A stretch of 64,000 nucleotides of DNA. Source: Hymenobacter crusticola. GTDB taxonomy: Bacteria > Bacteroidota > Bacteroidia > Cytophagales > Hymenobacteraceae. The stretch spans positions 62,001 to 126,000 of the forward strand of contig NZ_MTSE01000010.1 in the NCBI RefSeq assembly GCF_002154225.1, given 5' to 3'. Under the pieces are notes generated by a model that was not told where the DNA came from, ran no database searches, and saw only the letters and a list, made by a program, of their open reading frames with translations. Positions 52,033-59,801 of the stretch are shown one piece after another. The position numbers and the translations under genes were made by a program. How positions within the stretch are numbered: position 1 is the stretch's first letter; every line of letters begins with the position of its first letter.

Positions 52033-53997
52033 TTACTCCTGGCCTAGCCAGCGAAACCGCCGAAACAAAATACTCAAATCGGTGCTAGGCACGTAGTTCC
52101 GGGCGTAGAGCAGCTCCAGGCGCCGCCGGGTAGAATCGGTCAGAGGGGCGCCGTGCTCGGCTACGTCGGCCGGCGACAAAATAGCGCGGGCGGTACGCCG
52201 GGGCCCTGCCGAATGCCGCAACCCTACCCAGGTGCGCGTACCGGCCAACACTCGCAAACAGTTGCGCAGGAAGCCGGCCTTGCGCTTTTCAAACCAGATA
52301 AACAGCGGCGTGCCCAACAAGAAACCTAGGCTGGTGAGCACGTCGAGCAGGCGCTTATTGCGCATTTGCTGGGGCTGGTAAAGGCTCAGCCCAATGTTCA
52401 GAGCATAATAGTCGCCGGGCGAATCTTTGGAAGAGCTACCAATAATGTATTCACTATCCTCCGGCAGAATCTTGTAGTCGATGGAAATCTGCTGTGAGAG
52501 CCGCACCATCAGGGCAATAAACTGACTGGCGGGCAAATCCTTTCCGCAGAAGATCAACTCATCTAGCTCATAAATACGAATGATTTCCTCCATCTGCCGC
52601 AGCTCGCCCAGCGAGTCGTCGTTGGCATCCTCAGGGCTACCGGCGGGGTTTACGTGCCCAATAATGCGCGCTTGCACCCCAGCTGCTTCCAAGAGCTGCC
52701 GGACCCGGCGGCTGCCCGTAGCGGTGCCGACTACCGCAATATTCTTGGGGCGTCGTTCATTCAAACTCAGATAGCCATACTGCAAGAAATGCACTGCCAG
52801 CCGCCTGCCCACGAGGGCCGCCACGCTCCAAGTACCACCTAGGATAATCAGGGCCTTGGAAAAGCGGTAGGCATCCAGAAAGTTGGAAATGGCCGAAATC
52901 AGGATAGTGCCCACAAACACGCCCCACACAATGCGCGATGCGCGCGTGGCTTTATCGTAGGCTCCGCTGAAATAGGCCGTCGTGAGCCACACAACAATGT
53001 AAGCCGGCACCGCTGCCACCATAAATGCGGGCGGATACGGCTCAGGGGCGTACTTGTGGTTGACTTCCCAGTACTTCTTTAGAAAGTACATACCACCATA
53101 AATCAACCCGGCATCGAGCAGCACCGGGGCCACCCGCGCTAGCAGGCGCTCAGCCATGGCTGCTCCGGCCCGTAGCCAGATAGCTAGGTTGATAAGTAAG
53201 GAAAAAGCGCCGGCCCGGCCTGGTGCAAAGTGCTTGCGGGCGAAAATGACCATGGCTTGGTAGAAGATGAACACGTAATTGATGCTCGTCCGCTTCGTGC
53301 TTTCGCCCTTGTAGTGAATAATGCGGGTTTCGGGGAAGTAGTAATTCTTCCACCCACCTTGCATCAAGCGATACGACAAATCAATGTCCTCGCCATACAT
53401 GAAGTAATCCTCATCCAGCAGCCCTACCTTGTCTAGGGCCTTGCGCCGTAGCCACATAAAGGCTCCGCTGAGCACTTCCACCTCGTGCGTCTGATCCTTG
53501 TCGAGGTAGCCCAGGTGGTAGCGGCCAAATAGGCGCGACTTCGGAAACAACTTAGCTAGGCCAAATACTTTGTGAAAGGCCACCCAGGGCGTGGGCAGGC
53601 CGCGTTTGCTCTCGGGTAGGAACTTACCTTGTCCATCCAGCATCTTCACCCCTAGCCCCCCACCCTCGGGGTGCTGGTCCATAAAGTTGGCGCAGGCTTG
53701 CAGAGTGTCTTCCTCTACGACGGTGTCGGGGTTAAGCAACAGAATGTACTCCCCGCAGGCGCGCCGAATAGCTTGGTTATTGGCTTTGGAGAAACCTGGG
53801 TTGTCTTTGTTTTCGATCAGAACAACTTCTGGGAAGCGCGTCCGCACCATGGCCACAGAACCGTCCACGGAGTTGTTATCGACCACAAATATCTCAGTTG
53901 GCGCACCCCACTTCTCCACCGCTCGCCGGACCGATAACAGGGTCTGCTCCAGAAAATAGCTAACATTGTAATTAACAATAACGATAGAAAGCTTCAC
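52033..53997 (-). CDS. Glycosyltransferase family 2 fused to a sugar-transferase-like region
   Basis: The 654-aa protein has an N-terminal GT2 fold (about 1-250) with IVIVNYNVSYFLEQTL, FVVDNNSVDGS and LLNPDTVVEED, and the later FMYGEDIDLSYRLMQGG. Membrane segments follow (VAPVLLDAGLIYGGMYFL, AVPAYIVVWLTTAYFSGAY, VGTILISAIS). A Rossmann-like segment has IAVVGTATGSRRVRQLLEAAG, and KRLLDVLTSLGFLLGTPLF starts a bacterial-sugar-transferase-like end whose catalytic middle seems missing. It probably makes a surface polysaccharide. The start is GTG. Confidence 0.85.
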   Translation of the reverse strand: MKLSIVIVNYNVSYFLEQTLLSVRRAVEKWGAPTEIFVVDNNSVDGSVAMVRTRFPEVVLIENKDNPGFSKANNQAIRRACGEYILLLNPDTVVEEDTLQACANFMDQHPEGGGLGVKMLDGQGKFLPESKRGLPTPWVAFHKVFGLAKLFPKSRLFGRYHLGYLDKDQTHEVEVLSGAFMWLRRKALDKVGLLDEDYFMYGEDIDLSYRLMQGGWKNYYFPETRIIHYKGESTKRTSINYVFIFYQAMVIFARKHFAPGRAGAFSLLINLAIWLRAGAAMAERLLARVAPVLLDAGLIYGGMYFLKKYWEVNHKYAPEPYPPAFMVAAVPAYIVVWLTTAYFSGAYDKATRASRIVWGVFVGTILISAISNFLDAYRFSKALIILGGTWSVAALVGRRLAVHFLQYGYLSLNERRPKNIAVVGTATGSRRVRQLLEAAGVQARIIGHVNPAGSPEDANDDSLGELRQMEEIIRIYELDELIFCGKDLPASQFIALMVRLSQQISIDYKILPEDSEYIIGSSSKDSPGDYYALNIGLSLYQPQQMRNKRLLDVLTSLGFLLGTPLFIWFEKRKAGFLRNCLRVLAGTRTWVGLRHSAGPRRTARAILSPADVAEHGAPLTDSTRRRLELLYARNYVPSTDLSILFRRFRWLGQE

Positions 53998-54153
53998 GGG
54001 ACGGAGGACAGGGACGCGTGAGGAAGTCTTACAAGATACGCAAAGGGTGGCCGTCTATAGTCCTCTCAAAAACGAGGTGGGCCCCAACCAAAGCTGCACT
54101 ACACAATGGTACAACTTCGGCCGGAGCCCACCGCATGTTAGCTTGCTTTTCTT

Positions 54154-55533
54154 TTAAAAAAACAGCGTTTTGTTCAACGCAATAATAGCGTTGCGAAAAT
54201 CTCCCCGGGCGACCAGAAATTGAATGTTGACTTTGCGCAGCGCAAAGCCTGCACTCATAATGTTGACGCCGTCGTTGGCTAGGGCCCCCGCTGCTTTGGC
54301 CAACAAGCCCGGCTGGTCGATGTTGGAGCCGATAATGCAGACCATGGCTGCTTTCTCGACGGTCACCTTCTCGTACTTGGCCTGCAAGTCCTGCACCAGC
54401 TTCTTGTGGCAATCCTTCTCCCAGATTACGACTGAGATGCTGTTGGCACTCGTGGCCTTGAAGCTGTAGCTGATACCTAGGTCGTAGAAGGTCTGCATAA
54501 TATCGAGGTCGTAGCCGGCCGCGCCTACCATGAGTGGATCGTAGACATCGATTATTACTACCTTCTCCGTGCCGGTAATTACTTCCACGCGCTTCTGAGG
54601 CGAAATGTAATCTTCGGTGATAAGCGTACCGGGGTGCTCGGGCTCGAACGTATTCTTGATCCGCAGATTGATCTTATTGATCTCCAGCGGCTTCGAGGCT
54701 TTCGGGTGAATAGCCTCCATCCCGACGTCCGCTAGCTGGTCGGCCACGTCGTAGTTGGTGAATCCTACGGGGAAGCAGTTCTCCACCCCAACCATAGTAG
54801 GGTCGGCGGTGCACAAGTGGTACTCTTTATGGATAATGGCTTCCTGCGGCTTCACCGCCACCGCTATCTTGCTGAAGGTCACTTCCGAGTAACCGCGGTC
54901 GAACTCGCGCATGATACCTTCGGTACCCTTCGCGTAGCCCGTGGCAATGCAAATAGTTTCGGCGAAATTAATCTTCTTGAACGCGTGCCGAATGCGCTGA
55001 TCGATGGTGTACGACTTATGGTCGTGGAAACCGCTTAGGTCTACCAGCGTGGCGTTGATGCCGCGATTCTGAAGGATGTTCACGGCATTGAAGGCCGAGT
55101 GCGTTTCGCCGATAGACGCCAGGATTTCGCGAGCGGCTTGCAAGATATTCTCGCTACTCACGTAGCCCGAAGCGAGAATGTTGGTTAGGCTATTCAGATA
55201 AGTCTGCGCGTCCTGAATGCGTTGCTCAATAAAGGCATCGGCAGCGGCTATATCCAGGCCCAGCGACTCGTATTTCTTGTTGAGTGCCTTCAGCTTCACG
55301 GCCACTTCCTTGAGTGACTGATGAAACTTCTTATGCTCGGTGATGCGGTGATACACACCTGGTTCACCTGTTTTCTTGTTCTCCAGCAGCCAGTTGGTTA
55401 CCCCCGCGTACGCCGACACGACGAAAATACGGTTGTAAAGCTCCGCGCCGGTTCGGTTATACAGGATGATGTTGTTCAGCACATCGCCGAACGCACTCAT
55501 GGAGGTGCCACCGATTTTTTCTACTGTGAGCAT
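54154..55533 (-). CDS. lysC: Aspartate kinase
   Basis: The protein has 459 aa from the ATG at 55533; the ten upstream residues are unlikely. The N-terminus MLTVEKIGGTSM has the kinase motif. The amino-acid-kinase domain continues with IFVVSAYAGVTNWLL, RGYSEVTFSKIAVAVKP and IHPKASKPLE. Two ACT domains follow (about residues 300-459, with VVIIDVYDPLMVGAAGYDLDI and MVCIIGSNIDQPGLLAKAAGAL). It phosphorylates aspartate in the lysine/threonine/methionine pathway, usually with feedback control through ACT domains. It is a lone enzyme here, with no homoserine dehydrogenase fusion. A TACTTTTG box is upstream. Confidence 0.9.
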   Translation of the reverse strand: MLTVEKIGGTSMSAFGDVLNNIILYNRTGAELYNRIFVVSAYAGVTNWLLENKKTGEPGVYHRITEHKKFHQSLKEVAVKLKALNKKYESLGLDIAAADAFIEQRIQDAQTYLNSLTNILASGYVSSENILQAAREILASIGETHSAFNAVNILQNRGINATLVDLSGFHDHKSYTIDQRIRHAFKKINFAETICIATGYAKGTEGIMREFDRGYSEVTFSKIAVAVKPQEAIIHKEYHLCTADPTMVGVENCFPVGFTNYDVADQLADVGMEAIHPKASKPLEINKINLRIKNTFEPEHPGTLITEDYISPQKRVEVITGTEKVVIIDVYDPLMVGAAGYDLDIMQTFYDLGISYSFKATSANSISVVIWEKDCHKKLVQDLQAKYEKVTVEKAAMVCIIGSNIDQPGLLAKAAGALANDGVNIMSAGFALRKVNIQFLVARGDFRNAIIALNKTLFF

Positions 55534-55560
55534 TGGCTTATTGCAAAATGAATGGGGCGG

Positions 55561-55568
55561 CAAAAGTA
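55561..55568 (-). promoter_or_regulatory. -7 promoter box of the aspartate kinase gene
   Basis: On the minus strand TACTTTTG, followed by CCGC, lies 27 nt upstream of the ATG at 55533. Confidence 0.55.
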
Positions 55569-55644
55569 AGATATCTGACGTTAGCTATTTCAGCTAGCCC
55601 CTAGTTTCCGCTTTTGCGCCCTCGTACTAGTTGGCAATAGCCTT

Positions 55645-55687
55645 GCAAAAAGAAGCCGGTGGCCAGCTCCACACGCTGACCACCGGC
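55645..55687 (-). terminator. Terminator of recR
   Basis: GCCGGTGG (55655-55662) and CCACCGGC (55680-55687) form the stem. On the minus strand TTCTTTTT follows. It lies 24 bp after the recR stop. Confidence 0.75.
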
Positions 55688-55710
55688 TCAAAGAACGAAC
55701 GGCGCCTAGC

Positions 55711-56319
55711 TTACCGCACTTGCCGCTGCCGATCTACGATGCTACGACCAAGCGTAATTTCGTCGGCATATTCCAACTCTCCGCCCATCGGAATGCCGCG
55801 CGCAATGGTGCTGATGTGCACACCCTCAAAGTCGCGCAACTTGCGCGACAAGTAGAAAGCAGTGGTATCACCCTCCATGGTAGGGCTGATAGCGAGAATA
55901 ACTTCCTTGATTTCTGAGTCCGGAATGCGGGCTAATAGGGAGTCAATAGTTAGATCCGACGGGCCAACTCCCTCGATGGGCGAAATAACGCCGCCGAGCA
56001 CGTGGTACACGCCTTGGTACTGCGCCGTATTTTCGATGGCAATGACATCCCGAATATCCGACACCACGCAGACGGTGCTGTGGTCACGCAGCTTGTTGGC
56101 ACAAATCGAGCACTCTTCAGCGTCGGAGATGCTGTGGCAAGTCTGACAATAGGTAATTTCGAAGCGCATCTTTGCTAGCGCTTCGGCTAGGGAAGCCGTG
56201 GTATCCGTCTCGGCCTTGAGTAGGTGCAAGGCCAACCGCAAGGCCGTTTTTTTTCCGATGCCTGGCAGCTTCGACAGCTCCCCAACGGCATTTTCAATCA
56301 GCTTGGAAGGAAACTCCAT
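55711..56319 (-). CDS. recR: Recombination protein RecR
   Basis: The 202-aa protein has an N-terminal helix-hairpin-helix (KLPGIGKKTALRLALHLL), the zinc motif C58-x2-C61-x8-C70-x2-C73 (CQTCHSISDAEECSIC), then a Toprim domain with VCVVSDIRDVIAIENT and EVILAISPTMEGDTTAFYL. It acts with RecFO to load RecA on gapped DNA. It lies downstream of clpS beyond a degenerate repeat, so it may be transcribed alone. Confidence 0.96.
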   Translation of the reverse strand: MEFPSKLIENAVGELSKLPGIGKKTALRLALHLLKAETDTTASLAEALAKMRFEITYCQTCHSISDAEECSICANKLRDHSTVCVVSDIRDVIAIENTAQYQGVYHVLGGVISPIEGVGPSDLTIDSLLARIPDSEIKEVILAISPTMEGDTTAFYLSRKLRDFEGVHISTIARGIPMGGELEYADEITLGRSIVDRQRQVR

Positions 56320-56332
56320 CTAGTTTAATCGT

Positions 56333-56427
56333 CAAATGGCTGGATAGTTAGTGGTTAAATGACTGATGGTTCTAAAACCTAGGCCCGAACGACCAACCAT
56401 TTAATCATTTAGCCATTTAACCATCTA
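56333..56427. repeat. 8-bp-period degenerate repeat with inverted halves
   Basis: AACCATTTAATCATTTAGCC continues as ATTTAACCATCTA (56395-56427), reading as 8-bp units xCCATTTA. The left half (56333-56371) holds the complementary units AAATGGCT...GGTTAAATGACTGATGGTT. The two halves can pair imperfectly. It covers the whole clpS-recR gap and touches the clpS stop. Confidence 0.65.
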
Positions 56428-56706
56428 AAGTATGTCCGCCGAAATACCCCGGTCGTGGATGGCGGTACACATACCAGCTAGCTCATCGTAGGCGCCGTGC
56501 TTCACAGTGCACTGGCCTTTATAATGAATTAGCAGGGTGCACTGCTCCGCCTGCTCGGGCTCGTGGCCGCACACGTCAATAAGCGTTTTGATAACGTGTT
56601 CGAAAGTGTTCACGTCGTCATTGTACACGATCAGGTCGCGCACGTCGATAGTTTCTTCGAGTAACAGTACGTCCTCTTCGTAATCGATTTGCGGGTTCGT
56701 TTTCAT
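56425..56706 (-). CDS. clpS: ATP-dependent Clp protease adaptor ClpS
   Basis: The protein has 93 aa from the ATG at 56706; the nine in-frame residues upstream lie over the promoter box. The N-terminal tail MKTNPQIDYEEDV is acidic. The ClpS core has LIVYNDDVNTFEHVIKTLIDVCGHEPEQAEQCTLLIHYKGQCTVKHG. ClpS delivers N-end-rule substrates to ClpAP/ClpCP. The DDVNTF and HYKG segments match the substrate-pocket residues known for the family. The promoter box is only 4 nt upstream, so translation is probably leaderless. Confidence 0.94.
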   Translation of the reverse strand: MKTNPQIDYEEDVLLLEETIDVRDLIVYNDDVNTFEHVIKTLIDVCGHEPEQAEQCTLLIHYKGQCTVKHGAYDELAGMCTAIHDRGISADIL

Positions 56707-56710
56707 GACG

Positions 56711-56718
56711 CAAAAGTA
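56711..56718 (-). promoter_or_regulatory. -7 promoter box of clpS, adjacent to the start codon
   Basis: On the minus strand TACTTTTG ends 4 nt before the ATG at 56706. Transcription would start at or very near the A of the start codon. Confidence 0.6.
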
Positions 56719-56911
56719 CGGTATATCAGGCACAAAAGGTAGGTCCGACTAGGTATTGCGGTCATATATAACCCCATTGGCGGCCAAATCGTTTCGTGAA
56801 AACAGAGGTAGTTTTCGTCTGTTACGCCAGCCGATGCACTAGCTTGCAAAATCTTTTGCCAGCTCATCTCTCTCTTCGTTTCTCTCCTAGCTAGCTTTCC
56901 GCGTTTGTTCT

Positions 56912-57469
56912 ATGCCCGTTCCTTCCAGTGAGTTCAAGAAAGCCCTTAAACATCTCTCCGACAAAGAGAAAGAAGCGTTGCTATTGCGTGCCGTGCGCCG
57001 CGACGCCGAGTTGTACGAGACCCTAGCTTTCGAGCTGCTGCCCGAAGTGACGGTGGAGCAGGTATTTGCCGAAACCTCTGACCGCATCCATGAGCTATTC
57101 AACGTAGCCGTGACGGGCCGCCTGCTCAACCGTAGCCTCACCAAAGCCCTGAGCAAAGCCACTAAGGAAACTGCCCGCGCCCGTCGCATCACCAAAGATA
57201 AGCGCCTAGAAGTTGACCTGAACCTGTATACGTTGCGGCTGATCTTCGATAACTATACCGGCCAATTCGACTCGCCCTACAATGGTTTTTACGTGGGCAC
57301 CGCCCGCCTGACCACCCGCACCGCGCAGTTGGTCCTGACGAACCTACACGAGGACCTCTGGCTGGAATACAAGCCCGAGCTAGACGATTTTCTCACCCAG
57401 CTGCATAACCGCAGCAAGAGTCGTAACCTGCGGTTTGAGCTGCCGCGGGAGCTAGCTATTCCTTTATGA
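56912..57469 (+). CDS. Conserved hypothetical protein (helical)
   Basis: The 185-aa protein is highly charged and helical in appearance: EFKKALKHLSDKEKEALLLRAVRRDAELYETLAFELLPEVTVEQVF, then TRTAQLVLTNLHEDLWLEYKPELDDFLTQLHNRSKSRNLRFEL. It has no signal peptide or membrane segment and no cysteines. It resembles uncharacterised deacetylase-like or chaperone-like helical proteins of Hymenobacter, but no family is certain. The GC content and codon use match the neighbours. Confidence 0.72.
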   Translation: MPVPSSEFKKALKHLSDKEKEALLLRAVRRDAELYETLAFELLPEVTVEQVFAETSDRIHELFNVAVTGRLLNRSLTKALSKATKETARARRITKDKRLEVDLNLYTLRLIFDNYTGQFDSPYNGFYVGTARLTTRTAQLVLTNLHEDLWLEYKPELDDFLTQLHNRSKSRNLRFELPRELAIPL

Positions 57470-57649
57470 CTTCCGATGGTGAACCCACTTCATCAACCTC
57501 CAAAAGAAAGCACATAACAAAACAACTAAATATTTATATTTAACTTATTATATAGTAAGTAATTTATAAACAACCAGGCAGTAGGTATGCCCTTTGTGAG
57601 GAAACTGTCGGAGCCTATTCCAACTTTATCCTTCCAACTTATCTGCTTT

Positions 57650-58369
57650 ATGCCGAAAAATTTTACCTGCTTCGTGGCCGGTGCAACTCTATTAGCCGCA
57701 ACAGGCTGTGCTGGTAGCTACCATGCCATTCAGCCCGACCGTATCAGTACTTACCAATCAAACAGCCGCTCCAACGAACCCCTGGAGTTTAGCTACCAAT
57801 ATAGCGCTCTTCAGCAGCACGGTGGCAATAAGAAGTACACTAAGAAAGAGCACAAACGAGGCTACCAAGTAGTAGCGATACGTTTAAAGAACAATACTAG
57901 CACTGACCTAGATTTCTCCCGTGACCTGGAGCTCTCCTTTGGGGACCGTCCCATTATGCCGGTTCCGCCCGTACAAGCTGCGCACGATTTAAAGCAGGGC
58001 GTGGCCATTTACGCGCTATATACTCTCCTCAATTTCAACGTCGGGGGCACTACCACAACCAATCAGTATACCGGGCAAACGACTACAACCGGCGGCACTT
58101 TCTTACCCACCGGGCCATTTATCGCAGCTGGCAACATGATCGGGGCTGGCACAGCTAATGCAAACTTGCGCAGAGAGTTTGTGCGCTACGATATGGCTAA
58201 TAAGGTTATCCACCCGGGCGAAACGGTTTATGGCATCATTAGCCTGCGCGAGACGAACGTGGCTCCGCTACGTTTATCGTTGCGTAATAACAGCGTTACC
58301 ATTCAGCCTAATCAAGCGGCACCTAGCTCAATGCCGGCCCAATCTCTGCCAAATGGCGGAGGCTATTAG
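57650..58369 (+). CDS. Lipoprotein of unknown function
   Basis: The protein has 239 aa from the ATG at 57650; the longer frame starts in the AT-rich promoter region. Lipobox AATGC is near residue 19. The mature part has a KKYTKKEHKRGYQVVAIRLKNNTSTDLDFSRDLELSFG segment and a long threonine/glycine-rich stretch around NVGGTTTTNQYTGQTTTTGGTF. It looks like a surface-exposed or periplasmic adhesin-like lipoprotein. The upstream 57480-57600 is unusually AT-rich. Confidence 0.72.
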   Translation: MPKNFTCFVAGATLLAATGCAGSYHAIQPDRISTYQSNSRSNEPLEFSYQYSALQQHGGNKKYTKKEHKRGYQVVAIRLKNNTSTDLDFSRDLELSFGDRPIMPVPPVQAAHDLKQGVAIYALYTLLNFNVGGTTTTNQYTGQTTTTGGTFLPTGPFIAAGNMIGAGTANANLRREFVRYDMANKVIHPGETVYGIISLRETNVAPLRLSLRNNSVTIQPNQAAPSSMPAQSLPNGGGY

Positions 58370-58379
58370 GTACTTCTAG

Positions 58380-58446
58380 TAGCACCAGCTAGTCAACAAA
58401 AAAGCCCGCTACAACAGCGGGCTTTTTTGTTGACTAGCTGGTGCTA
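58380..58446. terminator. Bidirectional terminator with 31-bp stem
   Basis: TAGCACCAGCTAGTCAAC and its complement extend a normal AAAAAAGCCCGCT-ACAAC-AGCGGGCTTTTTT hairpin, giving arms 58380-58410 and 58416-58446. It ends both the lipoprotein gene and the convergent yceI gene. The U-run is inside the paired stem, which is unusual. Confidence 0.85.
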
Positions 58447-58457
58447 GCTTTACGAGC

Positions 58458-59108
58458 TTACTTCTTGGCAATTACGTTGAAGCTCAGCGTAAAGTCATCA
58501 TAGATAGCTTTGTCGCCGATGCCTTCAAAGAACGACTTCGAGCCGTACTTGATATCGTACTTCGTGCGGTTTACAGTAGCAACGCCTGAAGCAGCAGCTA
58601 CTCCGTTTTTCACGCCAGCTTTCGCGGGGAAAGTCACCGAGTTAGTGATGCCCTTGATGGTCAGGTCGCCGGTGATGTTTACGTTGTTTGCATCGGCAGC
58701 AGCCCCTTTAATAGGCGTTACGCTCTTAATTTTGAACGTAGCCGTTGGGTTTTTAGCGGTGCTGAAGAAGTCATCGGAGTTGATGTGGCCCATGAACTTA
58801 GCATTGTTCTCGGCATCGGTGATGTCGGTAGCCTTCAGCGTCTTCATGTCAACGGTCACAGTGCCGCCTACAATTTGGTTGCCACGCACCAGGATTTCAC
58901 CACCCGTGAAATCAGCAGTGCCATTGTGACCGTGCGTTACAGCTTTGCCTTCCCAACCTAGCTTGCTGAGTTGAGGCTGTACTTTATAAGCTGCGTCGGC
59001 AGGCTTGGCGGTGCTAGCGGTAGCTTTATTAGCAACAGGGTTGCCAGCGAAAGCCGGAGCGGTAAACAGGCTAGCTACAACCAAAGCGGACAGAGCAATT
59101 TTTTTCAT
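58458..59108 (-). CDS. YceI-family periplasmic protein
   Basis: The 216-aa protein has a signal peptide (MKKIALSALVVASLFTAPAFA). The YceI lipocalin-like domain follows with LGWEGKAVTHGHNGTADF, then GGTVTVDMKTLKATDI, ENNAKFMGHINSDDFFSTAKNPTATFKI and NRTKYDIKYGSKSFFEGI. YceI proteins bind isoprenoid chains in the periplasm. It lies 33 bp downstream of the MarR gene on the same strand, so they probably form an operon, a common pairing. Confidence 0.93.
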   Translation of the reverse strand: MKKIALSALVVASLFTAPAFAGNPVANKATASTAKPADAAYKVQPQLSKLGWEGKAVTHGHNGTADFTGGEILVRGNQIVGGTVTVDMKTLKATDITDAENNAKFMGHINSDDFFSTAKNPTATFKIKSVTPIKGAAADANNVNITGDLTIKGITNSVTFPAKAGVKNGVAAASGVATVNRTKYDIKYGSKSFFEGIGDKAIYDDFTLSFNVIAKK

Positions 59109-59141
59109 GATTGAAAAGGGAAAGAGAAAGACTGAGAGCCG

Positions 59142-59591
59142 TCAGTCGCGGATTTTATCAAGTAATCTATTGAGTTCGGTAGCTTCTTCCTGACTGAGAT
59201 TTTGCAAGCCCGTCCGCTCGATAGCCCCTTCTTGGTCAATGCGTTGCAGCAAACCTAGGCCTGCCTCCGTGATACAGATGTCCACGGCCCGCCGGTTATT
59301 CGGGCAAACTGTACGCGTCACCAAATGCTTCGCTTCCAGCTTATCGACGATGCGAGAAGCATTACTGGTTTTATCCAGCATGCGCTCAATGAGCAGGTTC
59401 ACCGTTGCGGGCTTCGGATGCTGCCCCCGCAAAATGCGCAGGATGTTGTACTGCGGGCCGGTAACCCCATACTCCCGAAAGGACGCGGCCTGCCGCAAGC
59501 CTAACCAACCAGCGGTGTACATCAGGTTGATGTAGCTTTTCTGGTAGTCGTCTTTGAACACAGGCTGTTTGATTTCGTCTTCGATTTTCAT
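59142..59591 (-). CDS. MarR-family transcriptional regulator
   Basis: The protein has 149 aa from the ATG at 59591; the longer frame runs through the promoter. It is a winged-helix MarR protein with GVTGPQYNILRILRGQHPKPATVNLLIERMLDKTSNASRIVDKLEAKHLVTRTVCPNNRRAVDICITEAGLGLL. It is encoded upstream of yceI and likely represses itself and yceI; a palindromic site overlaps its promoter. The ligand is unknown. Confidence 0.92.
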   Translation of the reverse strand: MKIEDEIKQPVFKDDYQKSYINLMYTAGWLGLRQAASFREYGVTGPQYNILRILRGQHPKPATVNLLIERMLDKTSNASRIVDKLEAKHLVTRTVCPNNRRAVDICITEAGLGLLQRIDQEGAIERTGLQNLSQEEATELNRLLDKIRD

Positions 59592-59610
59592 GAGCGGCTG
59601 GAAAACATTG

Positions 59611-59636
59611 CAAATATATGTACATACATTATATGT
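59611..59636 (-). promoter_or_regulatory. MarR promoter with overlapping palindromic operator
   Basis: The minus-strand box TATATTTG covers 59611-59618. TATGTACATA (59617-59626) is a perfect palindrome and ACATA-CATTA-TATGT (59622-59636) an inverted repeat. The overlap of operator and -7 box fits autorepression. Confidence 0.55.
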
Positions 59637-59728
59637 TGCAACACTATTCGAGAAAAATTTACGATTTGCTATAAGCTCTCTAGCCTTCTGGACGGGCGAG
59701 GCTAGCGAAGAGCCAAATTCTTGTATCA

Positions 59729-59771
59729 AACAAAAAATTCATTTCACCTAGCTATTCTCAATGGCTAGGTG
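59729..59771 (-). terminator. Possible terminator of the epimerase gene
   Basis: CACCTAGC (59745-59752) and GCTAGGTG (59764-59771) form a stem with an 11-nt loop. On the minus strand AAATGAATTTTTTG follows. It lies 31 bp after the epimerase stop. Confidence 0.5.
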
Positions 59772-59801
59772 CTATAAGCTAGCGTGATTGCTGGTGAGCA
59801 C

